Shown: positions 26,869 to 35,448 of the stretch, piece by piece
Layout of the letters: the number at the start of each line of letters is the position of its first letter
How positions within the stretch are numbered: position 1 is the stretch's first letter
From: Leisingera sp. JC1
GTDB lineage: Bacteria > Pseudomonadota > Alphaproteobacteria > Rhodobacterales > Rhodobacteraceae
NCBI RefSeq assembly: GCF_001679925.1
Contig: NZ_LYUZ01000158.1
Location: 23,871 to 87,807, forward strand
Direction: 5' to 3'
DNA: 63,937 bases
Notes under the pieces: model-generated
What the model was told of the DNA's origin: nothing
The model's database searches: none
Seen by the model: the letters and a program-made list of their open reading frames with translations, nothing else
Translations under genes and position numbers: made by a program

Positions 26869-28293
26869 TCAGTCCCGCCCCAAGGCCTTGAGCACGCGGT
26901 CCAGATCCTTGCCGCGTTTGCTGTGCTGGGCCGGCGCGTCCTTGACCAGGTTGTAATAGAGCGTCGGATCATAGATCTCCACCGCCAGGCCGAGGTGTTC
27001 GGCGGTCAGCAGGCCCTGCGACTGCAGCAGCTGGTAGGCGGCAATGGCCTGGCTTGCGCGAGCGTTCACCTGCTCTGTCTGGGCGTCGAGGTATTCCTGC
27101 TCCGCCTGCAGCACGTCCAGCGTGGTGCGGGCGCCCAGGGTGGCTTCCTCGCGGATACCGTCAAAGGCGACCTTGGAGGCACGCACCCGTTCGCCCGAGG
27201 AGATCAGGCTGACGCGGGCGGTTTCGGCATTGTAGAAGGCGGCGCTGACCGCCTGGCGCACCGACCGCTGGGTGGTGATCAGGGTGCCGCGCTCCGCATC
27301 GGCGCTGGCGATGGCGCGGCGCCGGGTGGCGGCGTTGCGGCCGCCGGTATACAGCTCCTGGGACATGATCACCGACGCCGTTGCATCCGAACTGATGCCG
27401 GTGCCATCGTTGATGTCGTCGCTCAGCCCGGCAGTGGCGCGGAAGCTGACGCTCGGCCCCAGAGCGCGGGTTGCGGCCTGGACCAGGATGTCGGCGGCCT
27501 TGACCGCGTGCTGCTGCGCCAGCAGATCCGGCTGGTTGCGCTGCGCAATGGACTGTGCGCGGTCCAGCGAGGAGGACCGGGAGGGCAGCCGCGGCTGGCC
27601 GGCAATGCTGCCGGGCGCGTGGCCGACCACCTGCTGATAAGTTGCGCGGGCGGTCAGCAATGTGCCCTCGGCATCGGTCAGGTTGGCGCGGGCGGCGGCG
27701 ACCCGGCTTTCGGCCAGGGCGACATCGGTGCGGGTGACCTCGCCGACCTCGAAACGGTCCTGGGCGGCTTTCTGCTCCTCCTGCAGCAGACGCAGGTTGT
27801 TGCGGCGCAGCGATACGTTTTCCTGCCCCTGCAGTACACCGACATAGGCCTGAACCGCGGCGAACAGCACTTGCTGCTCCACCCCGAGCAGCTGCTGGCG
27901 GGTGGCCAGCACCAGCTCCTGCGCGGCTTCCTTGCGCAGGCGCGTCTCGCCGCCATCGTAAAGAAGCTGGGTCAGCTGCAGCTGGGTGCTGATATCGTTG
28001 CTGGTCAGCTCGTTGAAGGTGCCGAACTGGTTGGCGCCGCGGGAATAGCTGTGGCTGGCGGTGACGGTCCATTCAATCAGCGGCCGCAGCTGCGACAGCG
28101 CGATCGCAACATCCTCATCCGCGACGCGCAGCAGCGCCCGGTTCTGTTCCAGCAGGCCGCTGGTCTTATACGCGCCGATCATCGCATCGGACAGGTTGTC
28201 CGCCGCGGCCTTGAGCGGCATCAGCACGGTGGCTGTCACGCTGCCGGCAAACACAAAAGCCTTAAACACACTCGCAGGAAATTTCATTCGCAT
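26869..28293 (-). CDS. tolC: TolC family outer-membrane channel
   Basis: A 474-residue outer-membrane efflux/secretion duct. A signal peptide (about residues 1-31, ending in KAAAD) precedes two homologous halves of long alternating helices and short strands; typical segments are LTQLLYDGGETRLRKEAA, RFEVGEVTRTDVALAESRV and, in the second half, MSQELYTGGRNAATRRRA and EEATLGARTTLDVLQAEQEY. It would serve type I secretion or RND efflux; no partner pump is adjacent. It lies between the PopZ-like and pcm-like genes on the same strand. Confidence 0.94.
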   Translation of the reverse strand: MRMKFPASVFKAFVFAGSVTATVLMPLKAAADNLSDAMIGAYKTSGLLEQNRALLRVADEDVAIALSQLRPLIEWTVTASHSYSRGANQFGTFNELTSNDISTQLQLTQLLYDGGETRLRKEAAQELVLATRQQLLGVEQQVLFAAVQAYVGVLQGQENVSLRRNNLRLLQEEQKAAQDRFEVGEVTRTDVALAESRVAAARANLTDAEGTLLTARATYQQVVGHAPGSIAGQPRLPSRSSSLDRAQSIAQRNQPDLLAQQHAVKAADILVQAATRALGPSVSFRATAGLSDDINDGTGISSDATASVIMSQELYTGGRNAATRRRAIASADAERGTLITTQRSVRQAVSAAFYNAETARVSLISSGERVRASKVAFDGIREEATLGARTTLDVLQAEQEYLDAQTEQVNARASQAIAAYQLLQSQGLLTAEHLGLAVEIYDPTLYYNLVKDAPAQHSKRGKDLDRVLKALGRD

Positions 28294-28345
28294 CGGTTGC
28301 CTTATCTTTTGCCGCGCCGCCAGCCGCGGTGGTTTTATCGCTGTC

Positions 28346-28414
28346 CCGGGCGCCTGATTGCGCAGCGCCCGGCCTCTTCATCGTTGCGCGGCGGTGCCGC
28401 CGCAGCGCCCGGCC
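28346..28414. repeat. Short GC-rich inverted/direct repeats upstream of tolC
   Basis: CCGGGCGC (28346-28353) pairs perfectly with GCGCCCGG (28365-28372), and CGCAGCGCCCGGCC occurs twice exactly 40 bases apart (28361 and 28401). The hairpin may terminate or attenuate the pcm-like transcript, but it lacks a T run. Confidence 0.5.
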
Positions 28415-28421
28415 CGAAGGT

Positions 28422-29075
28422 TCAGAGCGCGAATTCCTTTGCCTCGGCGAAGCCCGGCAGCACCGGGGCACTGGCGTTGAATTCAAACCGCCAGGAGATA
28501 CGGCCGCCGGTCTTGTAGCCGACTTTGACCTCGCCCAGATTGCCGGTCATCATCAGCGCGGCGACGCGGCCGCCATCCTTGAGCTGGTCCAGAAGCGCTG
28601 CAGGCAGTTCCTCTGCGCCGCCCTGCACCAGGATCACGTCATAGGCGCCATGTTCCGCCGCGCCTTCGGCCAGCGGGCCGGTGTGCACGATGGCATTGTC
28701 TGCACCGGTCTCGGACAGCAGTTCCTGGGCGTCCGCGGCCATGGACTCGTCTTCCTCGACACCGATCACCATCTGCGCGATGCGGGCTGCCACAGCGGTG
28801 GAATAGCCGAACCCGCAGGCCACATCGAGCACCAGTTCGTCGTTCTGCAGATCCACCGCGTCCAGCATCTTGGCCAGGGTGCGCGGCTCCAGCAGAACCC
28901 GGCCGCCGCCCAGCGGCACGTTCTGGTCCGCATAAGCCGCCTCGCGCTGCGCATCGGGCACGAATTTCTCCCGCGGGACTGCCAGCATGGCCTCGATGAT
29001 CGGGTATTTGGTGACATCCGAGGGACGGATCTGGGTATCCACCATCATGCGGCGGCGCTCAGTGAATTCTGGCAT
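28422..29075 (-). CDS. Protein-L-isoaspartate O-methyltransferase-like protein
   Basis: A 217-residue SAM-dependent methyltransferase of the PCMT family. The N-terminal RRMMVDTQIRPSDVT and VPREKFVP, and the SAM site VLDVACGFGYSTAVAARIA with the acidic strand end VIGVEEDE, fit the family. The usual bacterial Pcm motif after the SAM site is changed, so repair activity on isoaspartate is not certain; such copies sit upstream of tolC in many Alphaproteobacteria. A C-terminal domain of about 30 residues follows the fold. Confidence 0.85.
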   Translation of the reverse strand: MPEFTERRRMMVDTQIRPSDVTKYPIIEAMLAVPREKFVPDAQREAAYADQNVPLGGGRVLLEPRTLAKMLDAVDLQNDELVLDVACGFGYSTAVAARIAQMVIGVEEDESMAADAQELLSETGADNAIVHTGPLAEGAAEHGAYDVILVQGGAEELPAALLDQLKDGGRVAALMMTGNLGEVKVGYKTGGRISWRFEFNASAPVLPGFAEAKEFAL

Positions 29076-29295
29076 CTGCTAAACTCATTTGTTCAGTCGG
29101 TCAGGCCGGTTGTGGCATATCCCGCCCGGCACGGCAACGGGGCCCGTGCGCGCGAAGGGCTAAAGTAGTGCAGCGCTGCCGCGGGGCAACGGGTCGTTGC
29201 GCGCAGGGGCATGGCAGGCGCAAAAAGGCCAGCGGTCCGGCAGGCCGCTGGCAATCGGAGAGAGGACCACGTCCGCGCCGCTGAAGGCGCCGCAG

Positions 29296-29610
29296 TTACT
29301 GGGAGCAGGTTTTGCAGAAGGCAGAGGCCGGCCGCTGGTCCAGCCAGTCGTCGCCCATGTCGTCGCCGCAAATCCGGCAGTAGCCGTAAGAGCCGTCGTG
29401 CAGGCGGGCCAGCGCAGCCTCGATCCGGCGCAGCTCTTCGTGGCTGGCATAAGGCAGAACCTCAATCGCGCAGCCGGCGCCGCGCTCTGACTGCGGCTGG
29501 CGGTGGGACCCCATGCGGGGCCCGCGCGGGGCCTGCCCGGTCCGGGACAGCAACCCGGCCAGCTGCTGACGGCGTGTTTCAAGTATTTGTTTTCTGGCGG
29601 AAAAGTCCAT
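29296..29610 (-). CDS. DksA/TraR-type zinc-finger protein (copy 1)
   Basis: A 104-residue protein starting MDFSARKQILETRRQQLAG. The C-terminal C4 zinc finger is CRICGDDMGDDWLD followed by CKTC, preceded by the family helix EELRRIEAALARLHDGSYGY. DksA-type proteins bind RNA polymerase through its secondary channel. This copy is short and lacks an obvious acidic coiled-coil tip. An FNR-type box lies 58 bases upstream of the ATG, mirroring the paralogue at 36028. GGAGG nine bases before the ATG at 29610 sets the start. Confidence 0.88.
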   Translation of the reverse strand: MDFSARKQILETRRQQLAGLLSRTGQAPRGPRMGSHRQPQSERGAGCAIEVLPYASHEELRRIEAALARLHDGSYGYCRICGDDMGDDWLDQRPASAFCKTCSQ

Positions 29611-29668
29611 AGTCCATGCCCTCCAGTTCAGGTTTCGCGCAACGTGTCCCCGGGTCAGTTCTATTTCC

Positions 29669-29682
29669 TTGATCCAAGTCAA
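29669..29682 (-). promoter_or_regulatory. FNR/FixK-type box upstream of DksA-like copy 1
   Basis: On the minus strand TTGACTTGGATCAA matches the FNR/FixK consensus TTGAT-N4-ATCAA at nine of ten positions and is followed by GG. It lies 58 bases before the start codon. The same arrangement precedes the second DksA-like gene. Confidence 0.6.
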
Positions 29683-29826
29683 GGTACTCGCGATTTACGG
29701 GGAATGCACTACCCCATAAGTTGCAAATTTCTGGTAAATGCCCATCGACGGAAGATGCGGGCGGAGGGGTGCGGCTGACCTTGGGGAGGCGCGGCCCGGC
29801 CTTGCAGCCGGGCGGGAGCTTTCAGC

Positions 29827-30966
29827 CTATTGGAGCGCTTTGACAAAAGCCCCAATGGCTTTGACAACCGATTGAACGCTTTCGGTTTGCGCCGTGAAGG
29901 TGACGACTGTTGCCCCAGCGGTCCATTTTGCGCCGGCTTTCGCCAATTCCTTGGTTCCCTCGCGGATCATGCCGTCCGCAACGGACCCGCAGTAGGCCGC
30001 CATGCGCAGGGAAATCTCCCAAAGAGTCTTGGCGATCTTTTCCAGCAGCGACGGGGAGGGCGACGGTTTCGCGATCTCCTCCTCCAGTTCCTCAACCTGT
30101 TTCCAGATCAGCGCAAGGTCGGTCTGCAAGGCCCGCACCGCAGCATCCTCCAGCGGCGGCCCGCCATTGTCTCCGATCAGAGCGGCTGCAGGAGTGCGTT
30201 CAACTGCCGCCAGCTGTTCCTTGAGGCGGGCGACTTCCTGCTCCAGTTCGAAATGGCGGCGGATGCGCTCGATTTCGGCGGCGACGGCTTCGGGGCCAGC
30301 GTCCCAAATGGCATCGTCGATCAGTGCTACTTGGTGCTGGAGTTCCCAGTCTAACGGTCTGCCGTCTAGAAGGCCCTTGAGCCACTCTGTCCAAAAGGAC
30401 CAGTCATTGTCTGTCGCCTCAAGGAAACCAAGGAGTTTCACAATATCAGTTTGAATGTGCGGGGCTGGAGCACGCCAAAGCGGAATTTCGAACAGGCTTT
30501 GGGTGCCTTCAAGACTTGCTACCAATTCGATGTCATCTTTAAGGTCTCCTAGCTCAACAATATTGCGTATAGACGCAGGCCGTACGAATGTGGAAGCTAC
30601 TATCCTAGAGTGTTTATCAACGCCATTGATGGGAGTGGCAAGTTCATAGATCGTGCCATCTTCCAGAATTGTAACGTCGGTTCCCACGGAGGGGCGAGTT
30701 AAGCTGCAAACCACTTCGTCGTCAGAGAAATCCCAATGCCAAGAAGTTTCGCTCGTTGTGTGAACTCTTGTGCCGATGCTCTCCAGACTGATATCCAACA
30801 GCCCACGGAAGAAGTCTAAAAGGTACTCAGTGGACAGGAACGGAGGGTCGTCCGCAGCCAGGTACAAGCCTCGCATGAATATTCGTGTAGAAACTGCGGT
30901 TAAGAACCGTGCAGGTAAGTCAGGTAGTGCGGCAATCTCTCTACGATAATCGTGGTTCACGTCCAT
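29827..30966 (-). CDS. Accessory protein of unknown function with W/GPE and [10 protein letters not shown] motifs
   Basis: A 379-residue protein not recognised as a named family. Residues about 187-225 ([20 protein letters not shown], then [12 protein letters not shown]) form a pattern I associate with uncharacterised alphaproteobacterial proteins. A coiled-coil stretch follows (about 225-250), then [11 protein letters not shown] (about 262-272), a second coiled coil, and a C-terminal region with a hydrophobic segment (about 320-379). The DNA encoding the first half is AT-richer (27 of 60 G+C in 30481-30540) than the second half (40 of 60 in 29941-30000), so the gene looks mosaic. It starts only 46 bases from lepA, divergently. 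Confidence 0.7.
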   Translation of the reverse strand: MDVNHDYRREIAALPDLPARFLTAVSTRIFMRGLYLAADDPPFLSTEYLLDFFRGLLDISLESIGTRVHTTSETSWHWDFSDDEVVCSLTRPSVGTDVTILEDGTIYELATPINGVDKHSRIVASTFVRPASIRNIVELGDLKDDIELVASLEGTQSLFEIPLWRAPAPHIQTDIVKLLGFLEATDNDWSFWTEWLKGLLDGRPLDWELQHQVALIDDAIWDAGPEAVAAEIERIRRHFELEQEVARLKEQLAAVERTPAAALIGDNGGPPLEDAAVRALQTDLALIWKQVEELEEEIAKPSPSPSLLEKIAKTLWEISLRMAAYCGSVADGMIREGTKELAKAGAKWTAGATVVTFTAQTESVQSVVKAIGAFVKALQ

Positions 30967-30976
30967 TCAATCCACC

Positions 30977-31005
30977 TTGACCAAACCCCGAATCCAAATC
31001 ATATG
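30977..31005 (+). promoter_or_regulatory. Promoter candidate for lepA
   Basis: TTGACC and CATATG are separated by 17 bases inside the 46-base divergent gap. Transcription from it would begin at about 31012, at or next to the lepA ATG, and no Shine-Dalgarno sequence precedes that ATG, so the message may be leaderless. Confidence 0.45.
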
Positions 31006-31012
31006 CCTCAGC

Positions 31013-32827
31013 ATGACTGACCTCGCTCACATCCGCAATTTCTCCATCGTCGCCCATATCGACCATGGCAAATCCACCCTCGCTGACCGGCTCATCCAGG
31101 AGACCGGAACGGTGAAGGACCGCGATATGAAGGAGCAGCTGCTCGACGCCATGGACATCGAGCGCGAGCGCGGGATCACCATCAAGGCCAACACCGTGCG
31201 CATCGACTACACCGCGCAGAACGGCGAGACCTATGTGCTGAACCTGATCGACACCCCCGGCCACGTCGACTTTGCCTATGAGGTCTCCCGCTCCATGCGC
31301 GCGGTTGAAGGCTCGCTGCTGGTCGTGGACTCGACCCAAGGGGTGGAGGCGCAGACGCTGGCCAACGTCTACCAGGCGATTGATGCGGATCATGAGATCG
31401 TTCCCGTCCTGAACAAGATCGACCTGCCCGCATCGGACTGCGACCGGGTGGCGGAGCAGATCGAGGATGTGATCGGCATCGACGCCACCGGCGCCATTCA
31501 GGTCTCGGCCAAGACCGGCCAGGGCATCCGCGAAACGCTGGAGGCGATCGTCCAGCATCTGCCCGCGCCGCAGGGCACCCGGGACGCGCCGCTGAAGGCG
31601 ATGCTGGTGGACTCCTGGTACGACAGCTACCTCGGCGTGATCGTTCTGGTCCGCATCATGGACGGCGTCCTGAAGAAAGGCATGCGCGTCAAGTTCATGT
31701 CGAACAACACCCTGCACCACGTTGACCGCATCGGCGTGTTCCGCCCCGCCATGCAGGTGGTGGATGAGCTGGGGCCGGGCGAGATCGGCTTCCTCACCGC
31801 CTCGATCAAGCAGGTGCGCGACACCCGCGTCGGCGACACCATCACCAACGACCGCAACGGCACCGAAAAAGCGCTGCCGGGCTTCAAACCCGCGCAGCCG
31901 GTGGTGTTCTGCGGCTTGTTCCCGGTTGATTCCGCCGAATTCGAGGACCTGCGCGACGCCATCGACAAGCTGGCCCTGAACGACGCCTCCTTCAGCTTCG
32001 AAATGGAAACCTCCGCCGCCCTCGGCTTCGGCTTCCGCTGCGGCTTCCTCGGCCTGTTGCACCTGGAGGTGATCCGCGACCGGATCGAACGCGAATACAA
32101 CATCGAGCTGATCACCACCGCGCCGAGCGTGATCTACCACGTCTATATGAAGGGCAAGGACAACGTGCCCGGCGAGATGATCGAGCTGCACAACCCCGCC
32201 GACATGCCCGACCCCTCCAAGGTCGACCACATCCAGGAGCCGCGCATCAAGGCGACCATCCTGGTGCCGGACGAATACCTCGGCGACGTGCTGAAGCTCT
32301 GCCAGGACCGCCGCGGCATCCAGATGGACCTGTCCTACGCCGGCTCCCGCGCCATGGTGGTCTATGACCTGCCGCTGAACGAGGTGGTGTTCGACTTCTA
32401 CGACCGCCTGAAATCGGTGACCAAGGGCTATGCCTCCTTCGACTACCAGATGACCGGCTACCGCCAGGACAACCTGGTCAAGATGTCGGTGCTGGTGAAT
32501 GACGAGCCGGTCGATGCGCTCTCCACCATGGTCCACCGCGACCGCGCCGAGATGCGCGGCCGGGCGATGTGTGAGAAGCTGAAAGAGCTGATCCCGCGCC
32601 ACATGTTCAAGATCCCGATCCAGGCCGCCATCGGCGGCAAGGTGATCGCCCGCGAGACCCTCTCCGCCCTGCGCAAGGACGTGACCGCCAAGTGCTACGG
32701 CGGCGACGCGACGCGGAAGCGGAAACTGCTGGACAAGCAAAAAGCGGGCAAGAAGAAGATGCGTCAGTTCGGCAAGGTGGACATCCCGCAGGAGGCATTC
32801 ATCTCGGCGCTCAAGATGGACTCGTGA
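31013..32827 (+). CDS. lepA: Elongation factor 4 (LepA GTPase)
   Basis: Ribosome-associated translational GTPase that back-translocates or assists initiation under stress. The 604-residue protein has the P-loop [10 protein letters not shown] near residues 13-22, switch elements [16 protein letters not shown] and the NKIDLP specificity motif, and the LepA C-terminal domain ending in a Lys-rich stretch ([18 protein letters not shown]). The ATG at 31013 gives the conserved [19 protein letters not shown] opening; an earlier in-frame ATG at 30977 has no support. Core-like G+C contrasts with its low-G+C neighbour downstream. Confidence 0.98.
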   Translation: MTDLAHIRNFSIVAHIDHGKSTLADRLIQETGTVKDRDMKEQLLDAMDIERERGITIKANTVRIDYTAQNGETYVLNLIDTPGHVDFAYEVSRSMRAVEGSLLVVDSTQGVEAQTLANVYQAIDADHEIVPVLNKIDLPASDCDRVAEQIEDVIGIDATGAIQVSAKTGQGIRETLEAIVQHLPAPQGTRDAPLKAMLVDSWYDSYLGVIVLVRIMDGVLKKGMRVKFMSNNTLHHVDRIGVFRPAMQVVDELGPGEIGFLTASIKQVRDTRVGDTITNDRNGTEKALPGFKPAQPVVFCGLFPVDSAEFEDLRDAIDKLALNDASFSFEMETSAALGFGFRCGFLGLLHLEVIRDRIEREYNIELITTAPSVIYHVYMKGKDNVPGEMIELHNPADMPDPSKVDHIQEPRIKATILVPDEYLGDVLKLCQDRRGIQMDLSYAGSRAMVVYDLPLNEVVFDFYDRLKSVTKGYASFDYQMTGYRQDNLVKMSVLVNDEPVDALSTMVHRDRAEMRGRAMCEKLKELIPRHMFKIPIQAAIGGKVIARETLSALRKDVTAKCYGGDATRKRKLLDKQKAGKKKMRQFGKVDIPQEAFISALKMDS

Positions 32828-32854
32828 TTGAAAGTATTCTTGGTGATTGTCTAT

Positions 32855-32884
32855 AAAAGGTGGAGTTAAGTCTCCACCTTTTTT
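32855..32884 (+). terminator. lepA terminator
   Basis: AAAAGGTGGAG-TTAAGT-CTCCACCTTTT with a longer T run; marks the downstream edge of lepA before the AT-rich accessory operon. Confidence 0.93.
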
Positions 32885-32918
32885 ATTTTGTAAGATGAAG
32901 TGAGGTTTGTATTAAGGA

Positions 32919-33749
32919 ATGTCCAACAGGTCCAATTTCGACGTCTACAACCAACCAACATCCATTTCAATCGCAGAGATGCACCTTTGGGCGCCAGAGC
33001 AAGGCACGAGCGCTGACAATTTCCCCGTTGAACTTGATGTTGAGTTTTTTAAAGAAGTTGTGAAAACTCAAAAAACGCACTTGGATGTTTGGGCGGCAGA
33101 AGCGGAAGTTAAAATTACCATCAGCGGTGGATCTGTTGTAAGGGGATCGAGGTACGGCGAAAAAACCTTAACGCAAGGAGAAACTTTAAAAATTGAGCTA
33201 AGTGATATTCGCTCACAAAAGAAAGCCAGCAGTGCAAGTTTGAGAGCTAAGGTGGGTGGCGTAATCGGTGGAGGTTCGAAAGTTGAGTCAGGAATTGATT
33301 TTGGGCTAGGAGGCTCTGTATCCATTGAGAGTGAGGGTAAAGGGCAGCTGACCAGCGAGAAAACCCTGCAGAGGGTCGTTGCGAGACCGCAGGGAAGGTG
33401 GCAGATCTTGGAGCCAACACCGCCCGGTATACTCGATGGAAAGTATCTAGGATTGGTTAGGTTAACTAACGGTGAGGAGGTTTTCGTCCCTCTCTGCCAA
33501 GTTATGTCTTCTGGAAAAGTTGTTCTTATAAGAGTGTGGTTGCGGATTCCACGCCGCTCTCTGAAGGTGCGGTTGGGAAACGAAAACGACGATGCTTCCT
33601 TGTCGCGAAACAAGGAAATAATCGTTCAAGAGTTAGTTCGCAGGGCGAAAGTAGAAGGCCAATCCTTGGTGGATGGGGAGCAAATTCAAGGAACTAGTGA
33701 CTATGTGGACGTCGGATTCGCCGAAATCAAAGCGGAGTACCAAGATTGA
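32919..33749 (+). CDS. Unknown protein with Gly/Ser-rich central segment, first gene of an AT-rich operon
   Basis: A 276-residue protein of no family I can name. Residues 1-100 look like a beta-rich domain (VKITISGGSVVRGSRYGEKT in the middle). Residues about 104-143 are small-residue-rich and alternating (KVGGVIGGGSKVESGIDFGL, GGSVSIESEG), reminiscent of amphipathic hairpins, followed by a conserved-looking RPQGRWQILEPTPPG and a basic C-terminal domain. There is no signal peptide. G+C is low (25 of 60 in 33001-33060). The ribosome site before ATG 32919 is poor (AAGGA abuts it), so the start is uncertain. It overlaps the next gene by four bases (TTGA). Confidence 0.75.
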   Translation: MSNRSNFDVYNQPTSISIAEMHLWAPEQGTSADNFPVELDVEFFKEVVKTQKTHLDVWAAEAEVKITISGGSVVRGSRYGEKTLTQGETLKIELSDIRSQKKASSASLRAKVGGVIGGGSKVESGIDFGLGGSVSIESEGKGQLTSEKTLQRVVARPQGRWQILEPTPPGILDGKYLGLVRLTNGEEVFVPLCQVMSSGKVVLIRVWLRIPRRSLKVRLGNENDDASLSRNKEIIVQELVRRAKVEGQSLVDGEQIQGTSDYVDVGFAEIKAEYQD

Positions 33750-34534
33750 AAGTTGATACACGCTCTGAGGAAGCAATTGATGCCGTTGCTACGTCACCTG
33801 ATGACCGATTTGATGTTCTCGTGACATTGTCCGGGTTAAACCCTGAAAGGGATCTTCGGGAAGCTGATTTAAGCGGCGCAGATTTTAGAAAATCTGAACT
33901 CACGGGCTTTGACTTTTCTTTCGCTGATTTGAGAGGTTGCACTTGGGATACGCAGTCACTTAAAACCCTAAAGAATTTTCGCTATTCTTTACGTGGTTCA
34001 GGTTTTACTTCTGCAGTTTTTGATCTCGCGTCGTGCCTAGACTCGGTGAGCACTAAAAGTCGTTGGTATGAAAGGCTTGAAAGCTTTGATGAGTTGCTGC
34101 GAGTTTGCGGGCTCGTCGACGTCGTGCTTGAAGAATTTTCTGACAAAGGTCGTTTTGACAAAAGCATAGTTTTCAAGATTTTTGCTTTGACTTTAATGGT
34201 TGCGGGCTACCTTGAGCACCCAAAGCCGATCTCAATCGTGCGCCGCTGCCTGTCGACGAAAAATAAACGCCTGACGGCTCCGAGTAAGTGTAGGCTTCTC
34301 TATTATTTGTTTACGGCACAAGAGGGGCTAAAGGCATATCACCCTAGGCTTCGCGTCCCAGGTGAAGTACGATCCATGGCCCTTTATGAATTGCTGGCGG
34401 ACTTCCTACAGGAGCAGCCAGAGATTTGGGACTTGGAGCATGGGATTGGGAATTTTGCGACAAAACCTTGGTTGAAAGGCTTTGATGCCAGAAAGAGGGG
34501 GTACTTAATGGAGGCGGGTTACGACCTCCTGTGA
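33746..34534 (+). CDS. Pentapeptide-repeat protein, second gene of the AT-rich operon
   Basis: A 262-residue protein starting at TTG, overlapping the preceding stop, hence coupled. Residues about 37-68 form six pentapeptide-type units (READL SGADF RKSEL TGFDF-like), too short for a long quadrilateral helix. The rest (about residues 105-262) is a predominantly helical domain of unknown type (LTLMVAGYLEHPKPISIVRR, YELLADFLQEQPEIWDLEHG). No signal peptide. Codon use is strongly AT-shifted (20 of 60 G+C in 33961-34020), indicating acquisition from elsewhere. Partnering with the 276-residue protein is inferred from coupling. Confidence 0.75.
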   Translation: MKVDTRSEEAIDAVATSPDDRFDVLVTLSGLNPERDLREADLSGADFRKSELTGFDFSFADLRGCTWDTQSLKTLKNFRYSLRGSGFTSAVFDLASCLDSVSTKSRWYERLESFDELLRVCGLVDVVLEEFSDKGRFDKSIVFKIFALTLMVAGYLEHPKPISIVRRCLSTKNKRLTAPSKCRLLYYLFTAQEGLKAYHPRLRVPGEVRSMALYELLADFLQEQPEIWDLEHGIGNFATKPWLKGFDARKRGYLMEAGYDLL

Positions 34535-34794
34535 GGTTAAGTGATTGATTCACATCCCGCCTACAAGGTCCGGGTTCTGCCTTGTGTGTGCTGATTGAAC
34601 TCTTCTTGCCTCGGGCTCTAGGAACAATTTGCGTGGTTAGGACCTTTTTTACCCTGGAGTGCAGGCAGCCCTTTCCTCCAGCCCCGCCCCCATGCGCCAC
34701 TCTCCGCCCATCCGCGGCCTCTCCGCACCAACCCGCTGAAAACCCACCCGTTCCATGCTATTCTCCGCCCCGTTCATCTGGGGAGGAGTACACC

Positions 34795-35034
34795 ATGAAA
34801 CATCTGACTTTGGCCGCCGCGATCACCCTCCTGGCGTCGCCGCTTCTGGCCGGGCAATGCCCCGCCGATATTGCCGCCATCGACGCCGCGCTGGCCGCAG
34901 GCACCGAACTGTCGGAGGAAGACCTCGCAACCGTCCAGGAACTGCGCGACGAGGGGCAGGCCCAGCATGACGCGGGCGACCACGGCGCCTCGGTCGAAAC
35001 CCTGGCGGAAGCCAAGGCGATGCTGGGGATCTGA
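34795..35034 (+). CDS. Small secreted protein, unknown
   Basis: A 79-residue protein with a signal peptide (MKHLTLAAAITLLASPLLA, then GQCPADIAAID) and a helical mature part with a single Cys near its N-terminus. GGGGAGGAG lies just upstream of the ATG at 34795. Normal high G+C marks the return to core DNA after the accessory operon. The hydrophobic end is followed by GQC, so a lipoprotein is conceivable but the spacing is not a classic lipobox. Confidence 0.75.
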   Translation: MKHLTLAAAITLLASPLLAGQCPADIAAIDAALAAGTELSEEDLATVQELRDEGQAQHDAGDHGASVETLAEAKAMLGI

Positions 35035-35052
35035 GGCCCGCCCCCGAAACAG

Positions 35053-35081
35053 AAAACGCCCGGCGGAACACCGGGCGTTTT
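35053..35081. terminator. Bidirectional terminator
   Basis: AAAACGCCCGG pairs with CCGGGCGTTTT around a seven-base loop between the small secreted-protein gene and the convergent entericidin-like gene. Confidence 0.9.
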
Positions 35082-35107
35082 GCATCTCCTCACGCAGGCA
35101 GCTGCGC

Positions 35108-35245
35108 TTACAGCGCGTCCTGCACGTCCTGCGCCGCGCCGCTGATGGCGTTGCCGGCCTTGGAAATGTCGCGCCCGGCGCCCTTAGCGGTCTCACAGGC
35201 TGCCAGCCCCAGCAGCATCAGCGCGCAGGCAAAAATCCGCATCAT
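35108..35245 (-). CDS. Entericidin A/B family lipoprotein
   Basis: A 45-residue protein: signal MMRIFACALMLLGLAAC with lipobox LAAC, then ETAKGAGRDISKAGNAI, the usual entericidin pattern of small amphipathic lipoprotein. In enterobacteria the pair EcnA/EcnB acts as antidote and toxin; here only one gene is present, so that function is not implied. GAGGAG nine bases before the first of two tandem ATGs supports the start. Confidence 0.85.
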   Translation of the reverse strand: MMRIFACALMLLGLAACETAKGAGRDISKAGNAISGAAQDVQDAL

Positions 35246-35448
35246 CGGTGAAGGCTCCTCATCTCTGCTCAATCCTCTTTTACTGATGTCTAGCAAGCTG
35301 TCCGCGCCTGCGCCAGAGGGTCCTGAGAGGAGACGTCTCCGGCGCGGATCGCGTCATGGTTGCTGAAGCCGGTTTCCGGGCTATCTCCTGCGGCAGGGCG
35401 CCCGCTGCGCGGGTGTCCGTCAAAGCGGAGCAATGGGGGAGCGCGCTT

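Noticed and set aside
30941-32740. 599-codon frame antisense to lepA
   Set aside because: A shadow of the strongly biased third codon positions of lepA; no motif and no ribosome-binding site.
32823-34550. GTGATTGA copies at both ends of the AT-rich operon as attachment sites
   Set aside because: Only eight bases, AT-rich and easily due to chance; no integrase or tRNA target is present.
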